Shown here: piece after piece, positions 1-8,446 of the stretch
Layout of the letters: each line of letters begins with the position of its first letter
Numbering within the stretch: the stretch's first letter is position 1
From: Clostridia bacterium
Lineage (GTDB): Bacteria; Bacillota; Clostridia; TANB77; CAG-508
DNA: 42,433 nt
Reading direction: 5' to 3'
Assembly (NCBI GenBank): GCA_900754085.1
Contig: CAAEBO010000019.1
Span: 1 to 42,433 of the forward strand
Notes under the pieces: model-generated
What the model was told of the DNA's origin: nothing
The model's input: the letters and a program-made list of their open reading frames with translations, nothing else
Databases searched by the model: none
Made by a program: the position numbers and the translations under genes

Positions 1-2
1 AT

Positions 3-2021
3 GCAGAAAAACCACAAGAAGTAATATATTATTACAAATTAAAACCAGCAAAAGTAATAATAAATTACCTAGAAAAAGATGAAGACACAGATGATAATAA
101 CAATCAAGTTTTAGAAAATAAAGCAGAGTTAAACGGATATGTAGATGAAAAATACAATACAAATACAGCACATCGCAAAGAAACAATAGAAAAAGAAGGA
201 AAAACATATACATTAGTATCAAACTCAGGAAATACAGAAGGAACAATGACATTACAAAACATATCTGTAACATACTATTATCTACAAAATTCAAAAGCGA
301 CAGTAAGATATGTAGAAAGAAATCCTGAAACAGGAGAGATAGTGAAAGACCTAGAAGAGCCAACAGTAAAAGAAGGACTAGTTGGAGATGAATTTGTAAC
401 AAATGCAAAGAACTTCTTAGGGTATAGATTAGTAGAAAGCCCAGAAAAGACAACAATTAATTTAAGCAAAGAAGAGCAAACACTAATTTACTATTATGAA
501 CCAGTATATTCAGGACTAGTAGAAAACCACATAGACGAAATAACAGGAAAATTGCTAGAAACAGAAGTACATGATATTCAAATTGGAGAAAAATATAATA
601 TTCCAAGTAAGAAGATTGAAGGATATGATGTAGTAGAAACAAAACTTCCAGAGAATGCAACAGGAACAATTGGAGAAGAGCTAATTACAGTAAATTACTA
701 TTACATAAAGAAAGCAGTTTTAGAAGTAAATTACATAGATGTATTAACAAATAAACCTTTAACAGAACAAATTGTGGATAACACAAAACATGAAGGTGAT
801 AAATACACTACCGAAGAAAAATCTTTTGAAGGGTACGACCTAGTAAAAGTAGAAGGTAACAAAGAAGGAACAATGGTAGTGGAAACAGACGAAAATGGTA
901 AAATAACAAATAATAAAACAGTAGTAACATACTATTATGCTAAAAAGTCAGCAGGAGTAGAGGAACACCACATAGATATTAGAACAAATAAAGAAATAGA
1001 AGAACCAATACTTCATGAAGGTCACATAGGTGATGAATATGACATAAAAGCAAAAGATTTCTTAAGCTATAAATTAGTAGAAAAGGATGAGGAAGGAAAT
1101 AGTAAGTTACCAGAAAACGCAAAAGGAACAATGACAGAAGAAAAAATAGTAGTAAATTATTACTATAATCAACCAGCAAAAGTCGTTGTACACTATGTAG
1201 AAAAGGCGACAGGAAAAGAACTAGAAGAGAAAAACCAAGAAACAGGTGAGCTACAAAGTAGCCAAATTATAATAAATGGACTAATAGAAGATGAATATAA
1301 AACAGAAGCAAAAGAATTTGAATATTACACATTAATAGAAACAGAACTACAACAAAATGCAGAAGGAAAAATGAAAGTAGAAATAGTAGAAAATGAAAAA
1401 GGTGAAAAGGTAGTAAATAACACAGTAGATGTATATTACTATTACCAAGCAAAACCATTTAACATAGGAGTAGAAAAAGAAATAACAGGAATAGTAGTTA
1501 ATGGAGAAAGAAAAGAGATATCAAATGGAAAACTAGAAAAAGTAGAAATCTATAGAAAGAAAACAGAAGAAACAAGTGTACAAATAGAGTATAAAATAAA
1601 AGTAATGAACACAGGAGAAATAGTAGGAACTGCAACAATAGAAGAAAACCTTCCAGAAGGAATGAAACTTGTAAATAATGATGGAATGTGGGAAGAACAA
1701 GACGGAAAACTAATAAAAGTAATACCAGAAATAGGCGCAGGAGAAACAAAAGAATATACAGTATTATTAAACTGGGAACAAACTGGAGAAAATATGGGAG
1801 AAAAGGCTAATGAAGTAAAATTAGTAGAAACAGGAAATGTACCAGGATTTGTGGATAACAATGATAAAGATAATACATCAAAAGCAAATGTAATCATAAG
1901 CGTAGAAACTGGGGAAGGTATACCAGTAGTATTACTAATAGCACTAGTTGGATTAGTTGGATTAGAAACAGTAACATTAAGATATGCAGTAGTTCTAACT
2001 AAAAAACAAAAGAGAAAATAA
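3..2021 (+). CDS. MucBP-repeat surface protein, 5' end outside the window
   Basis: The frame is open from the first bases, so the N-terminus and any signal peptide lie upstream; the first internal ATG (246) is not a real start. The product is a chain of about six repeats of 70-95 residues, each ending in an aromatic strand of the type VxYYY followed by a strand such as KVVVHYVEKATGKEL. Copies begin near nucleotides 30, 270, 490, 700, 930, 1150 and 1430. This fits MucBP/mucin-binding-type domains of Gram-positive adhesins. After the repeats comes a DUF11-like beta domain (about 1450-1890; NTGEIVGTATIEENLPEGM). The C-terminus is a membrane segment (GIPVVLLIALVGLVGLETV) and a basic tail KKQKRK preceded by SVETGEG. 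There is no classical LPxTG; the xETGE sequence may be a lineage-specific sorting signal. Probable role: wall- or membrane-anchored adhesin. The repeat family assignment is by pattern, not by search. Confidence 0.82.
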   Translation, partial: AEKPQEVIYYYKLKPAKVIINYLEKDEDTDDNNNQVLENKAELNGYVDEKYNTNTAHRKETIEKEGKTYTLVSNSGNTEGTMTLQNISVTYYYLQNSKATVRYVERNPETGEIVKDLEEPTVKEGLVGDEFVTNAKNFLGYRLVESPEKTTINLSKEEQTLIYYYEPVYSGLVENHIDEITGKLLETEVHDIQIGEKYNIPSKKIEGYDVVETKLPENATGTIGEELITVNYYYIKKAVLEVNYIDVLTNKPLTEQIVDNTKHEGDKYTTEEKSFEGYDLVKVEGNKEGTMVVETDENGKITNNKTVVTYYYAKKSAGVEEHHIDIRTNKEIEEPILHEGHIGDEYDIKAKDFLSYKLVEKDEEGNSKLPENAKGTMTEEKIVVNYYYNQPAKVVVHYVEKATGKELEEKNQETGELQSSQIIINGLIEDEYKTEAKEFEYYTLIETELQQNAEGKMKVEIVENEKGEKVVNNTVDVYYYYQAKPFNIGVEKEITGIVVNGERKEISNGKLEKVEIYRKKTEETSVQIEYKIKVMNTGEIVGTATIEENLPEGMKLVNNDGMWEEQDGKLIKVIPEIGAGETKEYTVLLNWEQTGENMGEKANEVKLVETGNVPGFVDNNDKDNTSKANVIISVETGEGIPVVLLIALVGLVGLETVTLRYAVVLTKKQKRK

Positions 2022-2055
2022 GATGTAAAAGACTCTAGAATAGAGAGAAAAAATA

Positions 2056-2096
2056 AAAAATATAGCATTTTGAAATTAATGAAATGCTATATTTTT
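2056..2096 (+). terminator. rho-independent terminator of the MucBP gene
   Basis: Two 15-base arms (2056-2070 and 2082-2096), AAAAATATAGCATTT and its complement, flank an 11-base loop; the 3' arm ends in a T run. It lies 35 bases after the stop of the surface protein. The A-rich 5' side would also allow termination from the opposite strand. Confidence 0.85.
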
Positions 2097-2385
2097 TGCT
2101 TTTAAGTGATATATATTTATATCAAAAACACGACAAAGCTTTTGAATACTGTGGTGTTAAAGAATGTCACACCTTCACTCCCACAAAAAAATGGAATATA
2201 TAACTCAAAACGGGAGTTTCAGAATATTCTCAAAGTTCAACATACATATAAAAAAATGAAAAAATATAAAACCCCGAAATATCAACGAAAATCGACAATT
2301 GCATAGTTTGCAAAAAATGTAAAAAATAACGGTAACACTATAAAAATACACAATAATTTTTGCTAGTTACATAAGAAGTATAAGT
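2097..2385. other. intergenic stretch without a convincing gene
   Basis: The gap between the surface protein and nrdG (2022-2454) holds the terminator at its left and the nrdG promoter at its right. In between I see no RNA gene, riboswitch or credible coding region. A 66-codon open frame (2106-2306) has no ribosome binding site and a composition unlike a protein. A weak hairpin GGTGT/ACACC is present around 2152-2173. Confidence 0.5.
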
Positions 2386-2414
2386 TTGACATTACGATTT
2401 TGCAAAGTTAAAAT
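2386..2414 (+). promoter_or_regulatory. sigma-A type promoter of nrdG
   Basis: TTGACA (2386-2391), a 17-base spacer and TAAAAT (2409-2414) stand about 50 bases before the nrdG start. This is a near-consensus vegetative promoter. Confidence 0.8.
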
Positions 2415-2463
2415 AGGTGTAGCAAAAAAATAAACATGAAAGCAAAAGAAGGATGTGGATGTT

Positions 2464-2988
2464 ATGCATTATGCAGATATAAAAAAAGTAGATATAGCAA
2501 ATGGAGAGGGTGTTAGAGTATCTTTATTCGTAAGTGGTTGTAGACACCACTGTAAAGGATGTTTTAACGAAATAGCGTGGAATTTTAAATATGGTAAGGA
2601 ATTTACAGAAGATACAGTAAATGAAATTATGAAAGATTTAGATCATGATTATGTTGATGGTTTAAGTCTTTTAGGAGGAGAACCACTAGAGCCAGAAAAC
2701 CAAGAGGCATTAGCTAATTTAGTTACAAAAGTAAAAGAAAAATATCCAAATAAAAATATTTGGTGTTATACAGGATTTGACTTCGAAAAAGATATTATTC
2801 CAGAATGTAAAACATCTAATATAACAAATAAATTAATATCTAATATAGATGTTGTAGTAGATGGTAAATTTGACGAAACTAAAATGGATAAAACATTAAA
2901 ATTTAGAGGGTCAAGTAATCAAAGAATAATAGATGTAAAAGAAACTTTAAAAGATAATGCAATAAAGATGGTAAAATTTACCGATTAG
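2464..2988 (+). CDS. nrdG: anaerobic ribonucleotide reductase activating protein (radical SAM)
   Basis: A 174-residue radical SAM enzyme that would install the glycyl radical on the class III ribonucleotide reductase NrdD, for dNTP synthesis without oxygen. The 4Fe-4S ligands are C26, C30 and C33 (CRHHCKGC, the CX3CX2C spacing), preceded by VDIANGEGVRVSLFVSGC, very like E. coli NrdG. The SAM-binding GGEPL motif follows near residue 77. Length matches the family (about 155-175). I chose ATG 2464 because AAGAAGGA (2446-2453) sits 10 bases upstream; an in-frame GTG at 2455 is too close to it. No nrdD is next to it, so its partner must lie elsewhere. It is transcribed alone, from its own promoter, and supports an anaerobic lifestyle. 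Confidence 0.9.
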   Translation: MHYADIKKVDIANGEGVRVSLFVSGCRHHCKGCFNEIAWNFKYGKEFTEDTVNEIMKDLDHDYVDGLSLLGGEPLEPENQEALANLVTKVKEKYPNKNIWCYTGFDFEKDIIPECKTSNITNKLISNIDVVVDGKFDETKMDKTLKFRGSSNQRIIDVKETLKDNAIKMVKFTD

Positions 2989-2992
2989 CATA

Positions 2993-3021
2993 TTGACAAT
3001 CAAAAGTTAATTATATATAAT
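2993..3021 (+). promoter_or_regulatory. consensus sigma-A promoter of rpsU
   Basis: A perfect TTGACA (2993-2998), a 17-base spacer and a perfect TATAAT (3016-3021). It begins 5 bases after the nrdG stop and predicts a transcript start near 3028, giving a leader of about 135 nt before rpsU. This is the strongest promoter seen in the window. Confidence 0.9.
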
Positions 3022-3040
3022 AGAGTAGCTATAAAAGTTG

Positions 3041-3120
3041 TGGTGATATTATTATTAATATTACCATAATTTATTGGCAAACAAATTTAAACTATTGTGT
3101 AAAAGATAACACAAAAGTTT
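3041..3120 (+). promoter_or_regulatory. structured 5' leader of rpsU
   Basis: Two hairpins lie in the leader: 3041-3066 (TGGTGATATT / AATATTACCA, 6-base loop, one G-U) and 3089-3120 (12-bp stem AAACTATTGTGT / ACACAAAAGTTT with one mismatch). Neither is followed by a T run, so they are not terminators. They may stabilise the mRNA or mediate control of S21; I recognise no known motif. Confidence 0.45.
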
Positions 3121-3163
3121 ATTTTATCCCACAGTTGTAAGAAGCCGGAAGGAGGGGAATATA

Positions 3164-3337
3164 ATGTCATCAGAAGTTAAGGTAAAAGATGGAAATATAG
3201 AAGATGCTTTAAAAAGATTTAAAAGACAATGTGCCAGAAATGGTGTAATCCAAGAAGTTCGTAAAAGAGAGCATTATGAAAAACCTAGTGTTAGAAGAAA
3301 GAAAAAATCAGAGGCAGCTAGAAAAAGAAAATTTTAA
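3164..3337 (+). CDS. rpsU: 30S ribosomal protein S21
   Basis: A 57-residue, strongly basic protein starting MSSEVKVKDGNIEDALKRFK and ending in an Arg/Lys-rich tail (RRKKKSEAARKRKF). Both ends match bacterial S21, a small-subunit protein close to the anti-Shine-Dalgarno end of 16S rRNA that supports initiation. An extremely strong ribosome binding site, GGAAGGAGGGG (3147-3157), precedes the ATG. It is followed by its own terminator and then yqeY, the usual Firmicutes neighbour. It has an isolated consensus promoter and a long structured leader, consistent with high expression. Confidence 0.95.
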   Translation: MSSEVKVKDGNIEDALKRFKRQCARNGVIQEVRKREHYEKPSVRRKKKSEAARKRKF

Positions 3338-3353
3338 TATAAAATTAGTAAAT

Positions 3354-3392
3354 AAGGTTGGAAACTAGAACAAATCTGGTTCCAACCTTTTT
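3354..3392 (+). terminator. terminator after rpsU
   Basis: Stem AAGGTTGGAA (3354-3363) / TTCCAACCTT (3380-3389) followed by T residues, 17 bases after the rpsU stop. It probably lets only part of the strong rpsU transcription reach yqeY, for which I see no good separate promoter. Confidence 0.88.
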
Positions 3393-3428
3393 GATGTATA
3401 AAAATATAATATACAAGGAGGAAAAATT

Positions 3429-3872
3429 ATGTTAAAAGAAAAATTATTAGAAGATTTAAAAAATAGTATGAAAGAAAAGAATGTTGTAAGAAAAAATGTG
3501 GTTCAAATGATTAGGGCTGCTATTTTGCAAAAAGAAAAAGATAATCAAATAGAGCTTAATGATGAAGAAATTATGCAAATAATTGCTAAAGAAGCTAAAA
3601 CTAGAAAAGATGCTTTACCAGATTATGAAAAAAGTGGAAGAGAAGATTTAATAAAGGAAGTTAAAGAAGAAATTGCTATTATAGAAGAATATTTACCAAA
3701 ACAATTAACTAAAGAAGAAATATTACCAATAATACAAGAGATAATAAATAAAACAGGTGCAAGTAGTATAAAAGATATGGGTAAAGTAATGGGAGAAGCT
3801 AAGAAACAATTAGGTGTTAGTGCAGATGGAAAGACAATAAGTGAATGTGTAAAAGAGCTATTATCAAAATAA
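3429..3872 (+). CDS. yqeY: GatB/YqeY domain protein
   Basis: A 147-residue, mostly helical, charged protein starting MLKEKLLEDLKNSMKEKN with the family sequence EYLPKQL near residue 90 and a C-terminal helical part (KDMGKVMGEAKKQLGVSADGK). Length and both halves match YqeY, which resembles the tRNA-binding tail domain of GatB, the amidotransferase that makes Gln-tRNA or Asn-tRNA. The precise role of the stand-alone protein is unsettled; tRNA binding is inferred from the family. AAGGAGG lies just upstream of ATG 3429. The order rpsU-yqeY is conserved in Firmicutes. Confidence 0.9.
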   Translation: MLKEKLLEDLKNSMKEKNVVRKNVVQMIRAAILQKEKDNQIELNDEEIMQIIAKEAKTRKDALPDYEKSGREDLIKEVKEEIAIIEEYLPKQLTKEEILPIIQEIINKTGASSIKDMGKVMGEAKKQLGVSADGKTISECVKELLSK

Positions 3873-3888
3873 AATTGTAGGAGAAACA

Positions 3889-5376
3889 ATGAAAGAAAAA
3901 ATAAAAGAACATATAAAAAAACATCAAGTTTTATATAGTGCATTGTTAATATTGTTTTGCTTTTTTGCACAAATATTTTATTACAATAGAATAGAAGTAA
4001 CAGACGAATTGTTTACTTTTGCTAATACATATAAACTGCATAATGGAATAAATTTATATTCACAAAACAATATAATAGATACACCACTTTTTTTCTGGAT
4101 AGGTAATTTGTTTTTAAAGGTTTTTGGTAATAATTTTTTTGTATATAAAATATATGGAATAATTATATTTGAAGTAATCTTTTTATTACAATTAAATATT
4201 CTAAGAAAATTAAAAGTGCCAACAGTAAGAGCAATTGTATATATATTATTAATTTCGTTACCATTTACTAAAACTTTATTTGGAAGTGGGGCAAATTATA
4301 ATAATTTAGCTATTTTATTTTGGCTACTAGGAATGAATTTTATTATAAAAAAAGACGATTTACATGTAAATATAATAGAACAAGGAATAGCTTCTGCATT
4401 AATATTTGCTACAAAACAAAATATAGGAATATATTATTTAATGGGACTTACAATCTTTACTATATATAATTATAGAAAAGAGTTAAAAACAGTTATAAAG
4501 AAATTATTGGGAATATATATAGTATTTTTAGTAATAACTGGTATGTGGATTGGAATTCTTGCTATGCAAGGTGAACTTAAAGATTTCATTAATTATTGCT
4601 TTTTAGGAATTGGAGAATTTGCAACAAAGCATTTAAAATTTCAAGATTTTAATATAGTACTATATGCCATTCCAATTATAGCCTTCATAATTGCTTGGTT
4701 TATGAAAAAGAAATGCAACTTAGAATTAAATGATAATTTTACCAAGATAAGTGTTTTTTTTGCATGTTTTACATTTACAAGTTTACTTATAGGTTATCCA
4801 ATATTTAATATATATCATATTAAATTAGCATTAATTGTTCCCATTGTTTATTGTATTTATATAGCAGAGCAATTTGTTGCAAATGCAAAAGAATTATTTG
4901 GATTAAGTATTATAAAAAAAATAATTATAGGATATATAAGTATAGCATTAATAGTAAATATAGTTTATTTAGGAATTACATTATCAAGAGGATTCTACGA
5001 AATAAATTATAAAGAGCCATATTTTGGTATGTTTGCAACAAAGGAAATGCAAGAAAAAATTAATGAAGTAACAAATTTTGTAAAGTTAAAAGAGAAAAAC
5101 AATCAAAAAGTTATAATATTTTCAGAAGAATCAAATATTTACCAAACATTATTAAACAAAAATTATCAAGACTTCGACTTGCCACTATTAGGAAATTGGG
5201 GACATAAAGGGGAAGAAAGAGTTTTAAACAAAATAAAAAATATGAAAGATACTTTTATTCTACTTAAAGACAAAAGCCTAACAGAGCAAGAATCAAATAA
5301 AATAAAAGACTATATAAAAGGTAACTATAGCAAAACAGGGGAAATTGCAGATTTTCAAATTTACTATATAAAATAA
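3889..5376 (+). CDS. GT-C type membrane glycosyltransferase (ArnT/PMT-like)
   Basis: A 495-residue integral membrane protein with roughly nine to eleven hydrophobic segments, starting after a short basic N-terminus (MKEKIKEHIKKHQ). Just after the first membrane segment comes VTDELFTFANTYKL, with the acidic pair D39-E40 in the position of the catalytic Asp/Glu of GT-C enzymes, followed by LYSQNNIIDTPLFFWIGNLF, like the ArnT/PMT/GT39 group. Such enzymes move a sugar from a lipid-phosphate donor to a target outside the membrane; donor and acceptor cannot be told here. A C-terminal soluble part (about 390-495) is exposed. It starts 16 bases after yqeY with AGGAG at good distance, so it may share that transcript. 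Confidence 0.7.
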   Translation: MKEKIKEHIKKHQVLYSALLILFCFFAQIFYYNRIEVTDELFTFANTYKLHNGINLYSQNNIIDTPLFFWIGNLFLKVFGNNFFVYKIYGIIIFEVIFLLQLNILRKLKVPTVRAIVYILLISLPFTKTLFGSGANYNNLAILFWLLGMNFIIKKDDLHVNIIEQGIASALIFATKQNIGIYYLMGLTIFTIYNYRKELKTVIKKLLGIYIVFLVITGMWIGILAMQGELKDFINYCFLGIGEFATKHLKFQDFNIVLYAIPIIAFIIAWFMKKKCNLELNDNFTKISVFFACFTFTSLLIGYPIFNIYHIKLALIVPIVYCIYIAEQFVANAKELFGLSIIKKIIIGYISIALIVNIVYLGITLSRGFYEINYKEPYFGMFATKEMQEKINEVTNFVKLKEKNNQKVIIFSEESNIYQTLLNKNYQDFDLPLLGNWGHKGEERVLNKIKNMKDTFILLKDKSLTEQESNKIKDYIKGNYSKTGEIADFQIYYIK

Positions 5377-5440
5377 AAAGATAATAAAAAGAATAAAAAA
5401 ATGAAAATGGTAAAAAATAAAACAAAAAAGGAGAAATAAT

Positions 5441-6697
5441 ATGTCATACGAAAAGACAATTTTAAAAAAAGGTATTACATTGCATAATATAAATACAGAG
5501 AAATTTAAAACAAATCTTTGTGCAGTATTTTTAACATTTCCTTTAGAATATGAAAATGCAACTAAAGATACTCTAATAGCACTAATGCTAAAAAGAGGAA
5601 GTAAAAATTTAAAAACAAGGGAAGAGATAACAAGTAAACTGGCAGAACTATATGGAGCAGAACTTGACTCTGGTATAGAAAAATCTGGAGATAATCATGT
5701 TTTAAAATTTTACGTAGAAAGCCTAAACGAAGACTATTTACCTAAAAAAGAAGATTTATTAAAACAAAGTATAAACTTATTATTAGATATTGTGTTTCAT
5801 CCTAATATTAATAATAATGAATTTAATAAAGAGTACTTAGAACAAGAAAAAAATAATTTAGAGCAAATAATAAATTCAAAAATAGATAATAAAGCTATGT
5901 ATGCGCTAAATAGAACAATAGAAGAAATGTACAAAGGGAAACCTTATGGAATATACAAATATGGGTATGTAGAACAATTAAAAGATATAACAGCTAAAAA
6001 TTTATATGAATATTATAAAAAGTTAATAGATACTTGCAAAATAGATATTTTTGTATCTGGAAAAAATATTAATATAGAAGACATTAAAGAGAATCCTATT
6101 ATTAAAGAATTAAAAGAAAGAAAAAATAATTATATAAAACAAGGTTTAGGAAGTAACGAAAACAATGAAAAGGTTGTAGAAGAAAAAATGGATATAGCCC
6201 AAGGGAAACTTGTAATTGGTATAGATTTAAAATTAAAAGAAGAGAGTTTAAGATACGCTGTACAAGTTTATAATACAATTTTAGGTGGTAGTGCTAGTTC
6301 TAAATTGTTTAAAAATGTAAGGGAAAAAGCAAGTTTAGCGTATACAGTATCTTCAAACTATATGAAACTAAAATCTAATATTTTTATTAGGGCAGGAATA
6401 GAAATAGAAAATTATGACAAAACTTTAGAAATAATTAAAGAACAATTAAAAGATATGGAAGAAAGCAATTTTTCCGAAGAAGATATTATGCAAGCTAAAA
6501 GAACAATATTATCTAGCATAAATAATATAGAGGAAGAACAAGATATAGAACTTTCTTATTACTACGGACAAGAGTTGTCAGATAAAATGATGACAATAGA
6601 AGAATATAAAAATAATATAGAAAAAGTAACAAGAGAAGAAATTAACAGTGTAGCAAAGAGTCTTAGTATAAACACTATCTATTTTTTAAGAAACTAG
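5441..6697 (+). CDS. M16 family peptidase-like protein, catalytically silent partner (YmfF-like)
   Basis: 418 residues with the M16 fold pattern (LALMLKRGSKN-type N-terminal region, then LGGSASSKLFKNVREKASLAYTVSS in the C-terminal half, typical of M16 second domains). The inverted zinc motif HxxEH expected near residue 50 is absent: the equivalent region reads TLIALMLKRGS. This is the arrangement of YmfF in Bacillus, which pairs with an active YmfH. M16 pairs form clam-shell proteases for peptides; some are linked to EF-P modification or to peptide maturation. Here the substrate is unknown. It is followed after 9 bases by the active subunit, so the two are translated together. AAAAAGGAG precedes ATG 5441. 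Confidence 0.82.
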   Translation: MSYEKTILKKGITLHNINTEKFKTNLCAVFLTFPLEYENATKDTLIALMLKRGSKNLKTREEITSKLAELYGAELDSGIEKSGDNHVLKFYVESLNEDYLPKKEDLLKQSINLLLDIVFHPNINNNEFNKEYLEQEKNNLEQIINSKIDNKAMYALNRTIEEMYKGKPYGIYKYGYVEQLKDITAKNLYEYYKKLIDTCKIDIFVSGKNINIEDIKENPIIKELKERKNNYIKQGLGSNENNEKVVEEKMDIAQGKLVIGIDLKLKEESLRYAVQVYNTILGGSASSKLFKNVREKASLAYTVSSNYMKLKSNIFIRAGIEIENYDKTLEIIKEQLKDMEESNFSEEDIMQAKRTILSSINNIEEEQDIELSYYYGQELSDKMMTIEEYKNNIEKVTREEINSVAKSLSINTIYFLRN

Positions 6698-6706
6698 GAG
6701 GATAAA

Positions 6707-7981
6707 ATGGAAATATTAGAAAACAAAACAGTGAAAGAGAAAGCATATTTAGAAGAATTAGAAAATGGGCTTAAAGTTATTATTGTTCCTAAAGAAAACA
6801 CTAATAAGAAAATGGCAATAATAGGAACTAAATTTGGCTCTATAGATAATCATTTTATAAATCCTAAAACAAATGAGGAAATAACCATACCCGATGGAGT
6901 TGCACACTTTTTAGAACACAAAATGTTTGAACAAGCAGATGGAACAAATAGTTTAGATAACTTAACAGCAATTGGAGCAGAAGCAAATGCATATACAACA
7001 AATGACCATACAGCATATTATTTTGAAACTATAGAAAATTTTGAACCAGCATTTTGTGAACTACTAAATTATGTATTTCATCCTTATTATACAGATGAAA
7101 ATGTAGAAAAGGAAAAAGGTATAATTGCACAAGAAATAAAAATGTATGATGATGATCCAATATCTAAGGTGTTTTTGAATTCATTAAAATGTATGTATAA
7201 TTCATGCCCAGTACGTATAGATGTAGCAGGAACAGTAGAGTCTATAAACAAAATAAATAAAGAAATATTATATAATTGCTATAATACATTTTATCATCCT
7301 TCTAACATGGTTTTAGCAGTATGTGGTAATTTTAAGCCAGAATATATTTTGAATATAATAAAAGAAAATATGCCTTACTATGAAAAACAAGAAGAAATTA
7401 AAAGAATTTATCCAGATGAGAAAGAAAAAATTTGCAAAAGTAAAATAGAAGAAGAAATGGAAGTTAGTATTCCAGCTTTTGTAATAGGAATTAAAGATGA
7501 AGTAGAAAAAACAGATATTATAAAAAAAGAGTTAATAATAAATATAATTTTAAATTGTATATTTGATGAAAATTCAGAGTTATTTAAAGAATTATATGAA
7601 GAAGGGTTAATAATTACAGAGCCAGATTTAGAATACGAATATTCGGATATATATTCACAAATAAGTATATTTGCATCATCTAAAGATCCAGAGAAGGTTT
7701 ATAATAAATTTAAACAAACTGTAAAAGAAAAAATTGAAAATGGTATAAATGAGAAGGAATTTGTTAGAACAAAAAATAAAATATATGGTAGATTAATAAC
7801 TTCATATAATAGCCCAGCTCAAATAGCAAGAATATTTATGAGGGATAAATTAAATAATATTAATACATTTGAATATATAGAAAAGTGGAAAGATATAAAA
7901 ATAGAAGATGCAAATAAAATGTTAAAAGATAAATTTAAAGAAGAAAAAATGATTTTATCTGTTGTAAAACCAAAAAAATAA
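6707..7981 (+). CDS. M16 family zinc peptidase, active subunit (YmfH-like)
   Basis: 424 residues. The inverted zinc-binding motif is intact: H67-F-L-E70-H71 (VAHFLEHKMFE), with the downstream glutamate in EKGIIAQEIKMYDDDP near residue 145 as third ligand. The C-terminal half is the usual inactive M16 repeat. Length and motif match YmfH of Bacillus. It is expected to act with the upstream HxxEH-lacking protein as a heterodimeric peptidase; cytosolic, since no signal peptide is seen. AGGAGG is placed 6 bases before ATG 6707. A terminator follows, so this pair closes the transcription unit before the T4SS region. Confidence 0.88.
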   Translation: MEILENKTVKEKAYLEELENGLKVIIVPKENTNKKMAIIGTKFGSIDNHFINPKTNEEITIPDGVAHFLEHKMFEQADGTNSLDNLTAIGAEANAYTTNDHTAYYFETIENFEPAFCELLNYVFHPYYTDENVEKEKGIIAQEIKMYDDDPISKVFLNSLKCMYNSCPVRIDVAGTVESINKINKEILYNCYNTFYHPSNMVLAVCGNFKPEYILNIIKENMPYYEKQEEIKRIYPDEKEKICKSKIEEEMEVSIPAFVIGIKDEVEKTDIIKKELIINIILNCIFDENSELFKELYEEGLIITEPDLEYEYSDIYSQISIFASSKDPEKVYNKFKQTVKEKIENGINEKEFVRTKNKIYGRLITSYNSPAQIARIFMRDKLNNINTFEYIEKWKDIKIEDANKMLKDKFKEEKMILSVVKPKK

Positions 7982-8000
7982 AATTGCATAAAATAATAGA

Positions 8001-8029
8001 AAAAGAAGAAATTTGTATCTTCTTTTTTT
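8001..8029 (+). terminator. terminator after the M16 pair
   Basis: AAAAGAAGA (8001-8009) pairs with TCTTCTTTT around a short loop and runs into seven T residues. It lies 20 bases after the M16 stop codon. Confidence 0.8.
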
Positions 8030-8167
8030 ATTTTGCAAAAAAAATAAAAAAATAGTCATACGAAAGTCTTAAAATACGCATAAAAATAAGAATATTTAAT
8101 TGAATAGGATAAAAAAATATGGTAACATAAAAATATACAAAAGAAAAACAAAAAAGGAGTGATTTAG

Positions 8168-8335
8168 ATGTTAAATGAAGAGATATGTAAAGTAAGAGAT
8201 AAATTAAATAAAAGTATAGAAAAAAATGTGGATTATTCTATTATTTATAAAATAAGTGTAGAACTAGATATTTTAATTGCAAAATATTATAATGAAAAAT
8301 TAATTAAAGAAAAAGAGTGCCAAAATATTACATAA
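8168..8335 (+). CDS. Spo0E-family aspartyl-phosphate phosphatase
   Basis: A 55-residue protein starting MLNEEICKVRDKLNKSIEKN. The segment ISVELDILIAKYYNEKL contains S30-V31-E32-L33-D34, matching the Spo0E signature (S-x-E-L-D followed by L-I-x-x-Y-Y) in the second helix of a helical hairpin. Spo0E-type proteins remove phosphate from Spo0A~P or related response regulators and so delay sporulation or other phosphorelay outputs. The family glutamine at position 2 of the motif is Val here. AAAAAAGGAGTGATTTAG precedes the ATG with good spacing. It lies alone between the M16 terminator and the T4SS promoter. Its neighbourhood raises the possibility of phosphorelay control near the T4SS; that is inference. 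Confidence 0.75.
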   Translation: MLNEEICKVRDKLNKSIEKNVDYSIIYKISVELDILIAKYYNEKLIKEKECQNIT

Positions 8336-8367
8336 AAGTTACAATTCTTTTAAAAAGTCAAAAAATA

Positions 8368-8396
8368 TTGCAAATAAAAATTAAATGTTGTATAAT
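8368..8396 (+). promoter_or_regulatory. promoter of the T4SS pilin genes
   Basis: TTGCAA (8368-8373), 17-base spacer, TATAAT (8391-8396), about 50 bases before the first pilin. The same non-consensus -35 TTGCAA with a 17-base spacer recurs before the third pilin gene. Confidence 0.72.
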
Positions 8397-8446
8397 GATT
8401 TTATGAATTAGTATTAAATAATATAAATAAGAGGAGGAAAAGAGCG

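Noticed and set aside
1..1450. Regular repeats at the start of the window considered as a CRISPR or DNA-level tandem array
   Set aside because: Periodicity is at protein level (about 70-95 codons) with divergent DNA; there are no short identical repeats with unique spacers.
2106..2306. 66-codon open frame after the MucBP gene
   Set aside because: No ribosome binding site, low-complexity Lys/Thr/Asn composition, and it lies between a terminator and the nrdG promoter. Treated as chance.
2455..2463. GTG 2455 as the nrdG start
   Set aside because: It lies one base after the AAGAAGGA site; ATG 2464 has proper spacing and matches the family N-terminus.
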